Part shown: positions 12,221 to 24,322 of the stretch, in pieces
How the letters are laid out: each line of letters opens with the position of its first letter
How positions within the stretch are numbered: position 1 is the first letter of the stretch
NCBI RefSeq assembly: GCF_031755915.1
Contig: NC_083383.1
Location: 16,543,001 to 16,607,000, forward strand
Direction of reading: 5' to 3'
DNA from: Ziziphus jujuba
Lineage: Eukaryota > Streptophyta > Magnoliopsida > Rosales > Rhamnaceae
DNA: 64,000 nucleotides
Notes under the pieces: model-generated
The model's input: only the letters and a program-made list of their open reading frames with translations
The model's database searches: none
Told to the model about the DNA's origin: nothing
Program-made: the position numbers and the translations under genes

Positions 12221-12381
12221 ATATATGACGCTATTTTCGGTTATATATGTGTATATATATATATATGACATACATAGTCTTATTCCTCAGTGTCATTGCC
12301 AAACAACAGCAACAATCTTCTTATTTCATATCTTGATTTTCTCATTCTTCTCTAGCCTCTCTCTCTCTCTCTCTCTCTCTG
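12185..12381 (+). promoter_or_regulatory. Proximal promoter and CT-rich leader of the RRM-like gene
   Basis: Several tatatata runs lie at 12191-12226 and 12245-12264, any of which could serve as TATA element. A (CT)n tract at 12358-12380 lies 20 bases before the start codon, in the likely 5' untranslated leader. The transcription start is not known. Confidence 0.4.
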
Positions 12382-12399
12382 TTCATTTTTTTCTCAAAA

Positions 12400-13242
12400 A
12401 TGGTGAGTATCAGCCTTGAAGAGCTCCATCTTTACCACAAAATAGACCGTGAAATCTTCTCCCGACTTGTCATTCACTTCATGAGAGACCCTGCAGAATC
12501 TTTGCTTGTCATGGCTCTCTGGCTATGGCTTGAAGAAAAGGGTTACCCTAACATTATCATGAGAATGATTGGGTTGCCGGATCCGATAGTGAACGCGTTG
12601 GCCGACGAAGCTGTTCGATGTTTGAAGTGCTTGGAATCCACCAACTTTCGAATATTACAAAACGGTGGTGGTCTTCCATTAACGGCAAGAATTCTTCAAA
12701 CTCAAATCTCACTGCACATTTTCAATCAGCATAGATTTACAGCCATCAGTGGGATAAAGATCTTCCTCAACAACGTTTGCGCTAGGGTTTTTGCCGATAT
12801 CTTAGAAGCCGTTTTGGCTGGTTCATCTTCCCAAACGGGTACAAACCAGCCTATTGTGGTTCCAGGGTTTCCACACCCTATGTTTGGTGCAGTCAATGTG
12901 ATGACTCAGCCAATGGATTATGATTTTCCAACGGAGGAGCTATGGGGTTGGCGTGCCATCGGGGAGGTTTCTGAGGATGATCGGACCATGTTCTTGACGT
13001 TTTCGAGGGGGTTTCCGGTGTCGGAAGCCGAAGTGAGGGAGCTGTTTACAGGGATGTTTGGGAATTGTGTGGAGAGCGTGTATATGGGAAATGGGACGTC
13101 TAATAATGACCAACCTTTATATGCCAGAATGGTTTTGAATTCTGTCGTAACGGTTGATCGGATTTTGGATGGAATGCACATTTCCAAGTTTAGAATCAAT
13201 GGAAAGCATATTTGGGCTCGGAAGTACGAACGCCGAGAATAG
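12400..13242 (+). CDS. Plant-specific RRM-like domain protein, single exon
   Basis: A complete 280-residue frame without introns. The N-terminal part (residues 1-140) is helical, with a tryptophan- and leucine-rich stretch (LLVMALWLWLEEKG, 35-48) followed by a conserved-looking PDPIVNALADEAVRCLKCLE (60-79). After a flexible middle (141-175), residues about 196-276 have the layout of an RNA-recognition motif: MFLTFSRGFPVS as the first strand with RNP2-like character, a helix SEAEVRELFTGMFG, and LYARMVL at the RNP1 position, but without the usual aromatic-rich RNP1 consensus. RNA binding is therefore plausible but unproven. I recognise the type as a plant family of RRM-like proteins of unknown role; I cannot name a member. 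The ATG follows the CT-rich leader directly, and an upstream small frame ends just after it, which may affect translation. Confidence 0.8.
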   Translation: MVSISLEELHLYHKIDREIFSRLVIHFMRDPAESLLVMALWLWLEEKGYPNIIMRMIGLPDPIVNALADEAVRCLKCLESTNFRILQNGGGLPLTARILQTQISLHIFNQHRFTAISGIKIFLNNVCARVFADILEAVLAGSSSQTGTNQPIVVPGFPHPMFGAVNVMTQPMDYDFPTEELWGWRAIGEVSEDDRTMFLTFSRGFPVSEAEVRELFTGMFGNCVESVYMGNGTSNNDQPLYARMVLNSVVTVDRILDGMHISKFRINGKHIWARKYERRE

Positions 13243-14766
13243 ATTTCCGATCACTACAGAAAGGAGTTCGTAAATTAATTCCATAATTTCTTAGATATAT
13301 ATAGATGAGATGCCTCTCTCTCTCTCTCTCTCTTTTAGTTTCTTAAGAATTAGGAATGTAGAGAGCTCTATATGTATTGAGTGGTACGTAGGTAACAACG
13401 AAGCTCTAACTGGATGGAGGTTTAGACATGGATACATCTTTGATCTTTGTATTAGGGCATAACTTGCATCTACCCTCCATGGATAAATGGATATAGGTAT
13501 ATAAATATAACATAAAGTATGGCATTACTACTAATCTGTGGGTTTTATAAATTCATGACTTGGAACATCCCTTGTATAAACTTTGGCATACTTTTTGTTA
13601 CCTTACATCTTAGTTGTCACTTTTAACTGCAAATGAGGAAAAAAAAAAAAAAAAAAAAAAAGATAAGGGAAGAATTTATGTGAGATTGTAGATTTAAATA
13701 ATCAGAAGAGATAGAATTGCTGGATAAGTTCCAAAAAATACAGAGTAGAGGACATTTTTATGAGATTGGGATATTATACTTGAAAGTGAAATTGTACATT
13801 TAAATAATAATGTTTAATAGTACTGAACAATTTGCTATCTATATAGGATTCCCCCTCCCCCCCCCCCCCCCCCCCCGATTGAGGGCTTCTATAATGCTTT
13901 CTTTCATTGCAGCCCTTTAATTTTCAATTTGATTTAGTGCAGGTCAAATTGCCAAATTTGTTAGCTGAATCTAATGAAATCCTAACTCCCACCATCATTA
14001 TTATTATCTCCCTTCTCCCACCTTCCTTTGTCACACTATTACAACTATAAAGTTTAACAGCAGATTTGCAAAACATAGGTCAACCTAGATAGAACTAAGA
14101 AAATCCTACCTTATACGACAACACTATAAACTGCATGATATTATTAGGGTTTAGGTTCATAACATTACCAACACGTACGGTAAGATAGTTAATGGGTTGT
14201 TAACAGTAAATTATAATAATAACCCATTAACATAATAAGAAAAATATTTTTGGAATATATATTATATTTATTACTTGCTAATATTATACAATATTATTTT
14301 CTTATACGAAATATTTTAATTCATCCATATAATATTTAAATTTTTAATTACAATTATTTTTTTTGTAAAACTAATTATTAATTAAGTATAATCTTGTATC
14401 AATTTTGGAATTCATTTTATATTTATTTAAATATTTTGTCATAACATATATTTTTTATTTTTAAAAAAATAAATATTATAATTGAGTTAATTGTGTTATG
14501 AATTATACTATAATTTAATAAATAGATTTAGATTTATATATTCCAACTCTGATACATTGTCAAAGTACAAAGAAGACGTCCAAGTGCCACCACATCCTCT
14601 TGTATTACTATATTAATTGTCTGATGACATTGAGGATCTAAACGGTCTAGATTCGACAAATCATGGTAGCATAGTGATAAACGAAAGAGACGAAAAGGAG
14701 CAACAACACAAATGGGTGTAATTAGAGTTTTCACGACCAATTTGTTTATTTGCAATATAATGAATT
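13243..14766. other. Intergenic spacer with homopolymer runs
   Basis: The 3' flank of the RRM-like gene includes a short CT run (13315-13332). A poly-A run lies at about 13639-13661 and a poly-C tract at 13852-13876. The rest is AT-rich, with no coding support. Confidence 0.6.
13852..13876 (+). repeat. Poly-C tract
   Basis: The sequence reads cccccTcccc followed by an unbroken C run. Such a long C homopolymer is rare in this AT-rich DNA and its exact length is uncertain. Confidence 0.9.
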
Positions 14767-15349
14767 TAGGATGACAATTAGGTCCATTGGACCTGATCTT
14801 CATCTATGAGCCGGTTGAGGTGGGCCCGGGGTGAGAATGTTTGCTCCAAATCGGAGCCAAGTCGGTGTTGGGAAATGGAGCCCCGATTCTGAGTTCACCC
14901 AGGTATATTTTAATATTTTATTACTATCTAACAGAAAGTATAATTAATGTTTTATACACTTTTAATATATTTTTTGTTTTATTACTGTTTTACCAATAAA
15001 AAAACAAAACAAAATAAAACATATATTTAATGTTGTATACATTTTAATATTGTTTTTTTGTTTACTACAGTTTAAAAAAATGAATTTACCCTAAAATAAA
15101 AAGAAAGAGAGGAGAAACTCTATCTCAATCTTTGCCCAAAAAACTGCTATCCGGTGTTGCTTATATTCATCGTCTTCACGCTTTGGAGGTAGGAAGCTGT
15201 TCTTAAAGATCTCAAGAGAGAAGAGGCATATCTGAAATTTTTACTCATAAAAAGCCCTTTTGAATCTGTGTTTTCTTTTTTCTTTTTTTTTTTCCTTCTT
15301 TAATCAGAGTGATTCAGACATCTCAATATCATCTTCATGCTCTCTCTCC

Positions 15350-15380
<31 letters not shown>

Positions 15381-15630
15381 TCTTCACTTTTGGATTGAGC
15401 GATGTTATTATCATAGGGAAGCCCCACTACCTTGGCTATATTTATGGTTGTCAAACAGCGAAATTGAAAAAATAAAATAAAAAAAATGTAAATGGGGCTG
15501 CAGGAGGCAGGGAATTAGGTTTCACCGTCCCCTCCTTAGGGGCAGGGATTAAATTGGAAATTGGATGTTTAATGTCCCGGGGCAAGGACGGGAATGGAAA
15601 ACCGCCTGTCCAACCCCATTGCAATTCCTA
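14767..15630. mobile_element. Possible non-autonomous hAT-like element
   Basis: The left end reads taggatgacaattaggtcc. The reverse complement of the right end reads taggaattgcaatggggttgg. Both resemble the taggg(a)tgrcaatgggt termini of plant hAT elements. Both ends lead into unusually G+C-rich sequence (gtgggcccggggtg on the left, gtcccggggcaaggacggg on the right), while the centre is AT-rich with a poly-T run at 15353-15378. Flanks (aatgaatt on the left, tattgaat on the right) are only imperfectly alike, so no clean 8-bp target duplication supports the ends. No transposase is encoded. Confidence 0.45.
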
Positions 15631-17764
15631 TATTGAATGAAAATACAAATCAGAGGGTTTCAACTGAAAAAAAAAATAAAATAAAAATTAGAGGGCTTCA
15701 AATGAAATTGAACGAAACTAGAAGGTATAAAGTAGTTCTGGTTAAGTATTGTTTTGAATTTTATATATATAGTACTATGTTTATATAAAATTTAGTTAAA
15801 TCAAATATGATTTTTTAAATTTTTATGTAAAAATAAATAAATCTGAATTTATTCAAACAGTTATTATATTACTCACCACCTAATCTGCTAACATATTAAA
15901 AATTTATATAAATTAAAAATTTAAATTTGATATAGCATTTAAATAATAAAATAAATTTTTTTATTAAAAAAATTTATAAAGAAATTTATTTGTTTTTAGA
16001 TTTTTTAAAATTAAAATAAAAAGGAACAAATTTATACATATTTAACAATAAATTATTAATAATAAATTAAATAACTTTAATATTATAAAATTTATATAAT
16101 TACAAAAATATCTGTTATTAATGGATTTAATGGATTTATCGTATATTATCGTGTTTTATCCATTAAAATTCGTTAATTTATTAGATCTTATTAAGAGAGG
16201 AAAATTATCTTCTTCTGTTTTTCCCCTTTTCAGTGAAGGTATAAAAAAAATGTTAATTTGATGAGAGGGTGCCCATGATATTAATCTTTTATATACCATT
16301 AAAATGCGATTATATAATTGCTTTCTTATTCCGTAAATTTTATTTTTTCATTGTTTTTTAATGTCAATAATATGTTTATAATTTTTCCAGGTTTTGCGCA
16401 CCATTGAGAATAAACTTTTAAATCTAATATTTAAATCTTGATCAAGATGATAATCTTTTCTTTCTCAAATTGTAATAAAGAATGTTTATAATTTTTCCAT
16501 TATTTTTTTTTCACTGTGTATTAGTATGTATCCTCTAGTTTTAGAATTGCACTTTTGGCTTTCTAACTTAATAAATTGCATTTGAGACCATCAAATTGCA
16601 ATTAATTTGTAGATTTTAAGAATCCAAAAAATAACATAGTATTAAAAAAAATAAAATAAACAAAAAAAGAGAAAGTTTGATAGTTCAAACACTCATTTTA
16701 TGGATACGATACCTATTATAGTGAAAGATATCTATGTTTATTTGAATAAGATGTATTGCTGGAAGGTTAAGCAAGTGCCTGAGAGCATAACAAAGATGCT
16801 GAAAAGGTTAGTAAAGCTATTTGAAGTAAAAATCTTTTAGGTGGATGGTACATTGTTTTACCTAATGTTTTTAGAAATATTTTATTAATTATCTTTAATG
16901 GTCTGATGTCTTTTGATTCACTTTAATAAAAGTATTATTTTTTCGAGAAAAAAAAAAACCTTTATAAATTGACCCAAAAAGAATGTTAAAAAAAAAAAAT
17001 CTTACCTTTTCTGACATATATATATATATATATTTTTTTTTTTTTGGGGGGACCTAAGTTAAATTAGGTAGAAATTTGACCATTTATAACATATTTTAGG
17101 AGAATTATAATTAGTGTCATTGACAAGAATATATAACTTAATTACAATATAATTTCAGTTCCCAAAAAAAAAAAAAAAGAATATAATTCATTGAAAACAA
17201 AACAATATAATTAAATATTTTGTGGTTTCGTGTTTTTTCCCCCTCAGCATATACATATACATATATATATCAAATCTACACCTAAAATTCAGATTTAGGC
17301 CTCAATTTTACATCTTTACCAATTTGAAAAGAATTCAAATTAACTTAGCCACATATAAAGTTGCCTATGATGATACCTATGGCCAATTGTTTGAATCCTC
17401 TAATTCATCTCCCACCTACTTTATTTGGAAAAAAAATAAAAAATAAAAATAAAAATAAAAATAAAAATAAAAAAGAAGGATCTTTGATATTTGATTTGTC
17501 CTTTTGCAATCCATGCATTGTAGTGGGCCGTTGCGAATAAAAAAGCTTTCTAAAGGGCCAAACAAAACGACAAGAAGTTGCACATATAGTTAATAATTTG
17601 TATGTCATACTCGTAGGTCCTCAAGCTAAAAAACCTACAAAAGATGGAATATGGATTTCCTACAATTGCCCAAAACTCTGGATTAATGATATTCTACCTG
17701 TTAAACACAACGTAAACTTCAAAGGAGGGAGGCAGAATAACAATTTAACTTATATTTTCCATAC
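15631..17764. other. AT-rich spacer upstream of the lectin receptor kinase gene
   Basis: No gene is supported. It contains a TA run at 17018-17031, a poly-T/G-rich junction (17032-17050), poly-A runs and an (AAAAT)n microsatellite at about 17427-17472. Confidence 0.6.
17427..17472 (+). repeat. (AAAAAT)n-type microsatellite
   Basis: Repeated aaaaat units in an imperfect run. Confidence 0.85.
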
Positions 17765-17765
17765 A

Positions 17766-17766
17766 G

Positions 17767-17808
<42 letters not shown>

Positions 17809-17823
17809 GTATGTATGTATGTA
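17766..17823 (+). repeat. Compound (CA)n(TA)n(TGTA)n microsatellite in the kinase 5' leader
   Basis: Runs of ca, then ta, then tgta units follow each other and end 24 bases before the start codon at 17848. It is probably transcribed as leader or lies at the promoter. Confidence 0.9.
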
Positions 17824-17847
17824 TACTGTTCTTGAATCTACTACGCA

Positions 17848-20800
17848 ATGTTTTGTCTTCTATTATTATTCCTCTCTTCCTTTGTTAGCCAAGCTCAAAG
17901 TACAAGCTCCTTATTCCATCCCACCACCTTTTCCTTCCCTTCGTTCAACATTGAGAGTTGTAACAATGGTGAGCTCATTTGCATGGGGTCTGTGATTGCA
18001 GGCAATGGCCATTTGAATCTTACGCCCGAGCCGGAGGATAACAATTCGAGTACTTCATCACTATCAGCGTTCAATAAAGTTGGCCGTGTTTTGTACCGCT
18101 ATCCGGTGCTTGCATGGCCGGCGATGATCACCACCACTTTCACAGTTAGGATTTCCACCTTCCCTAATGCAACTGGGTCAGGAGATGGGATGGCATTTGT
18201 TATAGCACAGGATAATCATCCTTCTCCTCCTGATAGCTATGGTTCATACCTTGGACTTCTTGACCGCTCAACTCAAGGTGTGTACATATGTATATATATT
18301 TTATTTCTCACGAAAAAATGAAGTTCTAAATTTCTTGTATCTTTCAATGTTATGGTTGATTTCATTTTAATATCTTTGCTATCTTTAGTTTTGGCAAATT
18401 GCACTTTAACCATCAATTTAAACTTTTTGGTCTTCTGATTTCAATTTATTGTATTTTAGTTTGATTAAAGTTTTGGACTAACAGTGATTAACAGTTCCAT
18501 ATCATGTGACTTCATCTGACCAATATTAAAATTCAATTTGGTTTAATTTGGTGAAATTTATAATTTAAATTTTAATTTATTACTATGTAAATTCTTTATT
18601 TTTTAAGATTTGCATTTTAATATCCTTCAACCTTCAACTATCAAATTGGATCAACATATAATAAATTGGAAATTTGAGATTTCAAAATGTAATTTACTGA
18701 AACTAAAAGGTATTAAAATTCAATAAACGCTTAACTCTACTTCCTTCTTCTTTTTTCTTCTTTTTTCGTGAGAAAAAGAGAAAAGGAAGTTACCCAATTT
18801 TGCCAAGAAAAATATTGATGTGGGAAATTGATTGGTTAAAAATATATATATATATATATATATTGCAGGTGGTGTGATTCAGCAATTGGCTGTGGAACTA
18901 GATACTTTCATGAACGAATTCGATATAGATGGGAATCACATTGGCATTGACACAACAAGCACAATTAACACCGTAGCATCAAAAAGCCTCAACAGTACCA
19001 GAATTGACCTCAAAAGTGGAAGAGATATTAAGCTCAAAATTGACTATGATGGTCTAAACCAAATGCTCTATGTATATGTAAGTTATAGCTCTCAGAATCC
19101 ACCATTAACGAGCTTTCTGAACCATAAGATTGTCATGTCTCATACAGTTCCACAATGGGTTTACGTGGGATTTACTGCCTCAACTGGGACTCTCCCTGAA
19201 AGCCATCAGCTTCTTGATTGGGTTTTCACCTCAGTGCCATTGCCATTGCCAACGCCATTTCCACATAGCAAGACAGATTCTCATAAAGAAAACAAGATGA
19301 TCAAGACCATATTAGTTATTGCTATTCCTCTTTTCTTGGGTTTGTTAATCCTACTTGTTTATTTGCATTTAAGAGGTTTATGTAGAAATGAGAGGAATGA
19401 ACATGGAGATGATATAGAAAGCAGGTCGAGGATTGCTGCAAGTGTCCCGAAGTTGTTTACTTACAAACAGCTTTCCAAAGCCACAAATAAGTTCAACAAA
19501 GAGAATTTGTTGGGGAAAGGTGGATTTGGAAGTGTCTACAAAGGCATCATATCAGATCCTCCACAAACCATTGCTGTTAAGAAGATTTCTGCAACTTCTG
19601 AACAAGGTCTATCTTCTTTTCCTTGCTTTCTGTCTCACTTGTTGTTATCGCACTGAACAGTTCATTTGGGATACACTGAACTAGATTGGACTGGATCCCC
19701 AACCAACCTTAAGGACACAAATTGCAAGGATTATAAAAAACATAATAGGTTAACTAGTTGCAATTTAGTACATTTTAGGCCGAGAAAGTTTTACTTTCAG
19801 CCTTTTAGCTTTTTTGTATTTTTTAGAAACAAAGGTTAATAGTTAAGATATTAAAATGTAATTTTTAAAATAAAATTCTAAATAGGACTTAAAATTGTGA
19901 CAAACTAAAATTAAAAACTGTAAACTGCAATAAATTTTATTTGAATATTGATTATGTGGGACAGTTTTAGTCAAAAATTTCAATCAGAATAAAATGTAAC
20001 AAATTGAAATTTAAATACTTAAATTGCAATATTTTAGAAGTAAGAATCGAAAATATTAAGTTTCTAAAACTAGAAGGTGCTAAAGTACAATTAACACAAA
20101 AATAATGTCTTCTAACATATTTATTTTCTGAATCTACATTGATAACAATTTTCATGTGCAATCCTTTCACAGGAGAAAGGGAGTATTTGGCAGAAATATG
20201 CACCATAGGGCGACTGAGGCACAAAAACATAGTGAAACTCCTTGGCTGGTGCAACCAAGGCAAACACCTTCTCTTAGTCTACGAATACATGCCTAATGGA
20301 AGCCTTGACAAATATATAGGAAAAGTACTTCTGGATTGGAAAACCAGGTACAAAATACTAACAGGTTTAGCAACAGCTTTACTCTATCTCCACGAAGATT
20401 GTGGAAGCCCTGTGGTTCACCGAGACATAAAACCAAACAACATAATGCTAGATTCCGATTATAATGCTCATCTTGGAGATTTTGGATTGGCAAGGTTGCT
20501 CCAAAATGATAAGGAAAGTGCCACAACCATGCTAGCTGGGACACCAGGATATTTAGCTCCAGAAGTGGGATTCACAGGGAAAGCCACGCCGGAATCCGAT
20601 GTCTATAGCTTCGGAATGGTGGTCCTGGAAGTGGTATGTGGGAAAAGATCAACTGGTATGATGGAAGAAAATAGTTTGGTGGACCATGTGTGGATTTTAC
20701 ATGAGAAAAATAGTTTGGTGGAGTGTGTGGATAAAATGATGGAGGGAAAATTTGAGGAGAAACAAGTGAAGAGGTTGTTAGTTGTTGGGCTTGCATGTTT

Positions 20801-20984
20801 GCTTCCAGACTCCATGGCCAGACCAAAGATCAGGAAAGTTTTGCAAATTCTTCTGAACCCAAATGAGCCTTTGATGGATTTACCAGAGACTAGGCCTAGT
20901 TCAGTTTGTATTGCAGTGACTCCTTCTGCTTCCACAATTACAGATTTAGGGCCTAAAAGTGGCTCTGTAATATTTGGCCAATGA
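17848..20984 (+). CDS. L-type lectin-domain receptor-like kinase, three coding exons
   Basis: Predicted plasma-membrane receptor kinase of 659 residues. Coding exons are 17848-18277, 18869-19606 and 20173-20984, joined at GT-AG introns that both split a Gly codon. An in-frame TGA lies 15 bases upstream, so ATG 17848 is the first start. Residues 1-17 form a signal peptide. The legume-lectin domain spans about 20-265, with GDGMAFVIAQ and the metal-site region ELDTFMNEFD (153-162). A membrane segment lies at about 288-311. The kinase domain has a glycine loop GKGGFG (359-364), Lys381, Glu397, HRD with Asp474, DFG with Asp492, and GTPGYLAPE. All key catalytic residues are present, so an active kinase is expected. 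The kinase sequence reads most like the LecRK-S.5 group, recalled from memory. Ligand is unknown. Most LecRK genes lack introns, so two introns within the coding region are notable. Confidence 0.9.
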
Positions 20985-21859
20985 AAAAAAAAAAACAAAA
21001 TTAAAGTGTCAGAAATTATTGTGGATTGTAATTATTATGATTATTTTTTGAGGAGTTCTTTTTGCAATGCAAAATAAATTTTATACAGTCCCATAAAATT
21101 TTAAATGATCAAAATATCCCTATTTACATATTTATTTATTTATTTTTATTTTTTCTTCCTCATCCTCTACGTCTTCCTCATTTTTCATCATTCTCTCTCC
21201 CTCCTAATCACCATTTCTCTACTTTTTCACACTGAATTTTTCATAAACCCAATTAACTCTCTAAAACCACCATTAATACTTTTGATTGATCAAGCAAAAT
21301 TTCCATTAAGAGGCATAAACTAAAAATTGCAACAAAATGATTTAGCACTCCTTGCCCAATCAAAATAATTCAAGAAAACATTTTTATTTGGGCTTTTCGT
21401 TAAATTTTGTTGAACATCTCCCACATCACATGCACATACTTTGCACGGAAACAATGGAAACACCACCTTACGTTCAGTAAAAGGAAGGATAAGTTTGAGA
21501 ACCACCATTAATACTTGAAGAAGAAGAAGAATAGAGCAAAAATGGAATTTTGTCCATTTAATGGAGGAATTGATGATGAGGAGAGAAATCTCCTCGACCA
21601 ACGGAAAAGCAAGTGAAGATGGAAGATGGGAGATATGTGAAGTAGAAGGGAAAATGAGTCTACAGTGGTAGGGAGATAATTGAAAAAACGTGATTCCACA
21701 ATTAATAAGGGTATTATAGAAATTTAAAAGATATGAAACTGTATAAAGTATTTTCTACAGTGCATCTAGCATCTCTCTTATTATTATTTTTTTTAATGTT
21801 GTTCCCTGTGTAAAATGTACATCTTTGATTTTTGGAAATATTTATCAAAAATGATTAAA
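20985..21859. other. 3' flank of kinase gene, AT-rich spacer
   Basis: The stop codon is followed within a few bases by an A-rich run. The rest contains T-rich stretches (21120-21160) and no supported gene; the short minus-strand frames here have no recognisable content. Confidence 0.5.
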
Positions 21860-21931
21860 TGCGTTTGCCGGGAGTCGAACCCGGGTCTATTGCTTGGAAG
21901 GCAATTATCCTAACCGTTGGACTACAAACGC
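21860..21931 (-). tRNA. tRNA-Gly(UCC)
   Basis: Read on the minus strand, 72 bases fold as a standard nuclear tRNA. The seven-base acceptor stem pairs gcgtttg with caaacgc, and A is the discriminator. The anticodon stem ttgc/gcaa encloses the loop cttccaa, giving anticodon TCC. The B box ggttcgactcc is perfect and the A-box region tagtccaacgg is present. There is no intron. A T5 run about 9 bases past the 3' end fits a Pol III terminator. Upstream (21932-21965) there is a ttataaat element and a CAA about 8 bases before the gene, both typical of plant tRNA genes. It should be functional. Confidence 0.97.
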
Positions 21932-23640
21932 TAAGTGGTTGCTTAGTTTTGTTATTTATAATTTATCTAAGAAAGCAAATACCACTTGAAATTTGTAAAC
22001 TATAATTATTGATAAGCATATTTGTTTGATAATAGTGTTATGAATATATTCGTAACGTTACAATTACATTGAATCATTGTAATTGTATTGCCTCTTTTTA
22101 ATTAAAACATTTTTTATTTTTTATTTTTTGGAATATGTAACATTTGTAATCTCTTTCCAGATCCATTGATTTTGGTGTAACCTTTAAGTACTACGTGTGA
22201 GCTTATATACAGAAGTTGGTGACATGAAGATAAAATATAAGCAGGTTATTGCTTTAATGTAATATAGTTTGTTTGGTTAAAATTTCGAATAAGAGTAAAC
22301 TTAACAGATTTAATGAAATTTTACTTTTTATCTCATAAAGATTTCGATACATTCATCCTTGTACTTTTTAATTAAATAAGAGTTTTATGCACAAAATAAA
22401 TAAATAAATAAGTAAGAGTTCAAAATTAAAAGGAATTTTCATGTAAATCCTTTTAAATTTATAGTAATTTCAATTTAGTCTTTTAAATTTTAAAAATTAC
22501 AATTAACATTTTTATAGTATAAATAAAATTATTTTGAAAGGTATGAATTAAATAATATGGAAGAAAAATAAAGATTGTTTGCAATCTAAACGAAGATAAA
22601 TAATATTTTTAATACTTTAAAAATTAAATTAAAATTAATGTAAATCTAAATGAGTTGGAAGAAGATATAGTTTAAAATATCGAAATTTTTTGAGAAAATT
22701 TTCACTTTTCAAACACATCAAAAGAAAATTTACATTTTAAATAAAAATGGATATAATTTTCATAATATCCATTAAAATTTTCAATATTTTTCCATAACTT
22801 CCATAACAGATTTCATCATAATATCCACAATAAATTTTTCATAATTTGGTTTAAAAATCCATAATTTCCATGAAAATTTTCATAAATTTTCATACAAATT
22901 TTGAAAATATCTATAATTTTTTTATAAATATTATTAATATTTAGTAAAAAAATTTATCAAATTAATATTATTTATAGTTTTTTTACCTTTTAATTGTCTT
23001 TCAATAATTAAAAAAATAAAAACAAAAAAATTCATATTTAATAAACAATATTCAAAATTATATTAAGTTTACCTATCATATTCTTAGAAAAAATTAATAT
23101 TATAAATTACAAATTTAACTATCTATTATTATTATTTTTTTACAATAATAAATTTAATATTTGTATAAATATTATAAAGTAAAAAAAAAATTAGAACATA
23201 GATAAAAATTAAAAAATATACTAGAAATATATTTTCTGCAATAATAACAGTTTTTATGTGCCTGTTGGCTTTATCTTTTCTTAAAAATATGTATGTGCGA
23301 AGTTCAAATCAATATAATATATATTTTAATAATTATTTTTTATATTTTATATTTTAAATATTTATATTGATGTAAACTATTAAAATTTATTATGAACCGA
23401 TTGATTAAAAAAAATTATATTTATTTGATATTTTTATAATTTTAATAGTTAATTTAATAATTAATTAATTAATTAAATTAATAATAAAATTGTTATTTTT
23501 AAAATAAACTTTTATTAATTTTTATAAATTTTATCAATAATTGTTTTCATATTTTAGACGTTTGATACACTTTCAGTGAAGATTTCCCAAAATAAAAATA
23601 TTCTTTTGGAAACATATTTCTGTCTGACTCTGACCGCTTT
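21932..23640. other. Very AT-rich spacer with dispersed repeat
   Basis: No gene is supported. The part at about 22690-23230 is rich in ttttcata and ttccata words and resembles 63290-63600 near the other end of the window, notably in an acaat.aatttaatatt.gtataaatattataaagta segment. Confidence 0.6.
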
Positions 23641-23946
23641 CTCGTCTCCTCTTATAACCCTAAAGCTGGGGTTTTAGCGGCACACTGTACAGCTCAGACT
23701 TAAGGGTTTAAAGCGGGGTTTTAAGCGAGACGCTTGTCTGATAGCCGCCCTTCTCTCGCCATTGACGCCGGTTTGCATAGGACTGAATAAGCCAAGTTTT
23801 CCACTGTTTTCTTCAACAACGAAGAGCGGACAAGGAGAGATCCATCTCTCATCTGCACCTACCCGTCTCTACGGCTAGTCTCACCTCCACCGTCTCACCG
23901 TTGCCGTCGCCGTCTCAGCTGCCGATTGCTGTTTTCTTCTAAACAG
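23641..23946 (+). promoter_or_regulatory. Probable promoter and first leader exon of the nucleolar protein 6 gene
   Basis: GC content jumps here. A telo-box-like aaccctaaa lies at 23656-23664, with related gggtttaaa and ggggtttta words nearby; telo-boxes are common in promoters of plant ribosome and translation genes. A pyrimidine-rich, CCG-rich leader follows and ends at a good donor, aaacag/gtcaag, at 23946/23947. The matching acceptor may be tttaacag at 25142, giving a 5' UTR intron of 23947-25142. This is inference; no transcript is available. Confidence 0.5.
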
Positions 23947-24239
23947 GTCAAGATCCTTCTGTCATCGTTTTTTATTCTTCTTCTTCCTTTTTTTTTTTTG
24001 TTTTTTTTTTTCCGAACCACGCACCTCCATCTCTCATTCTGAGACTACGCCATTGTCCCCTATTTTCTTCTAAAACTCAATTTCGTTTTGTTTTCACTCC
24101 ATAAATGTTGGTTTTCTAATGTCGTGGTTTTTTGTTCCATTTTTAAAAAAATGTCATCTTTTTGGAAACTTTTCATTCCTATTTGACAGATAAATTGGAA
24201 ATTTCCTTCTATGAGGAAATTGCATGAAAAAAAAAAAAA

Positions 24240-24322
24240 ACACACACACACACATATATATAGTGCTCCAACATTAATTCATCTTTTTTTTTTTTTTTGT
24301 GTGTGTGTGTGTGTGTGTTTGT
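24240..24322 (+). repeat. (CA)n, (TA)n and (TG)n microsatellites
   Basis: A CA run then TA run at 24241-24262, and a T-run followed by a TG run at 24285-24318. They fall within the proposed 5' UTR intron of the nucleolar protein 6 gene. Confidence 0.9.
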
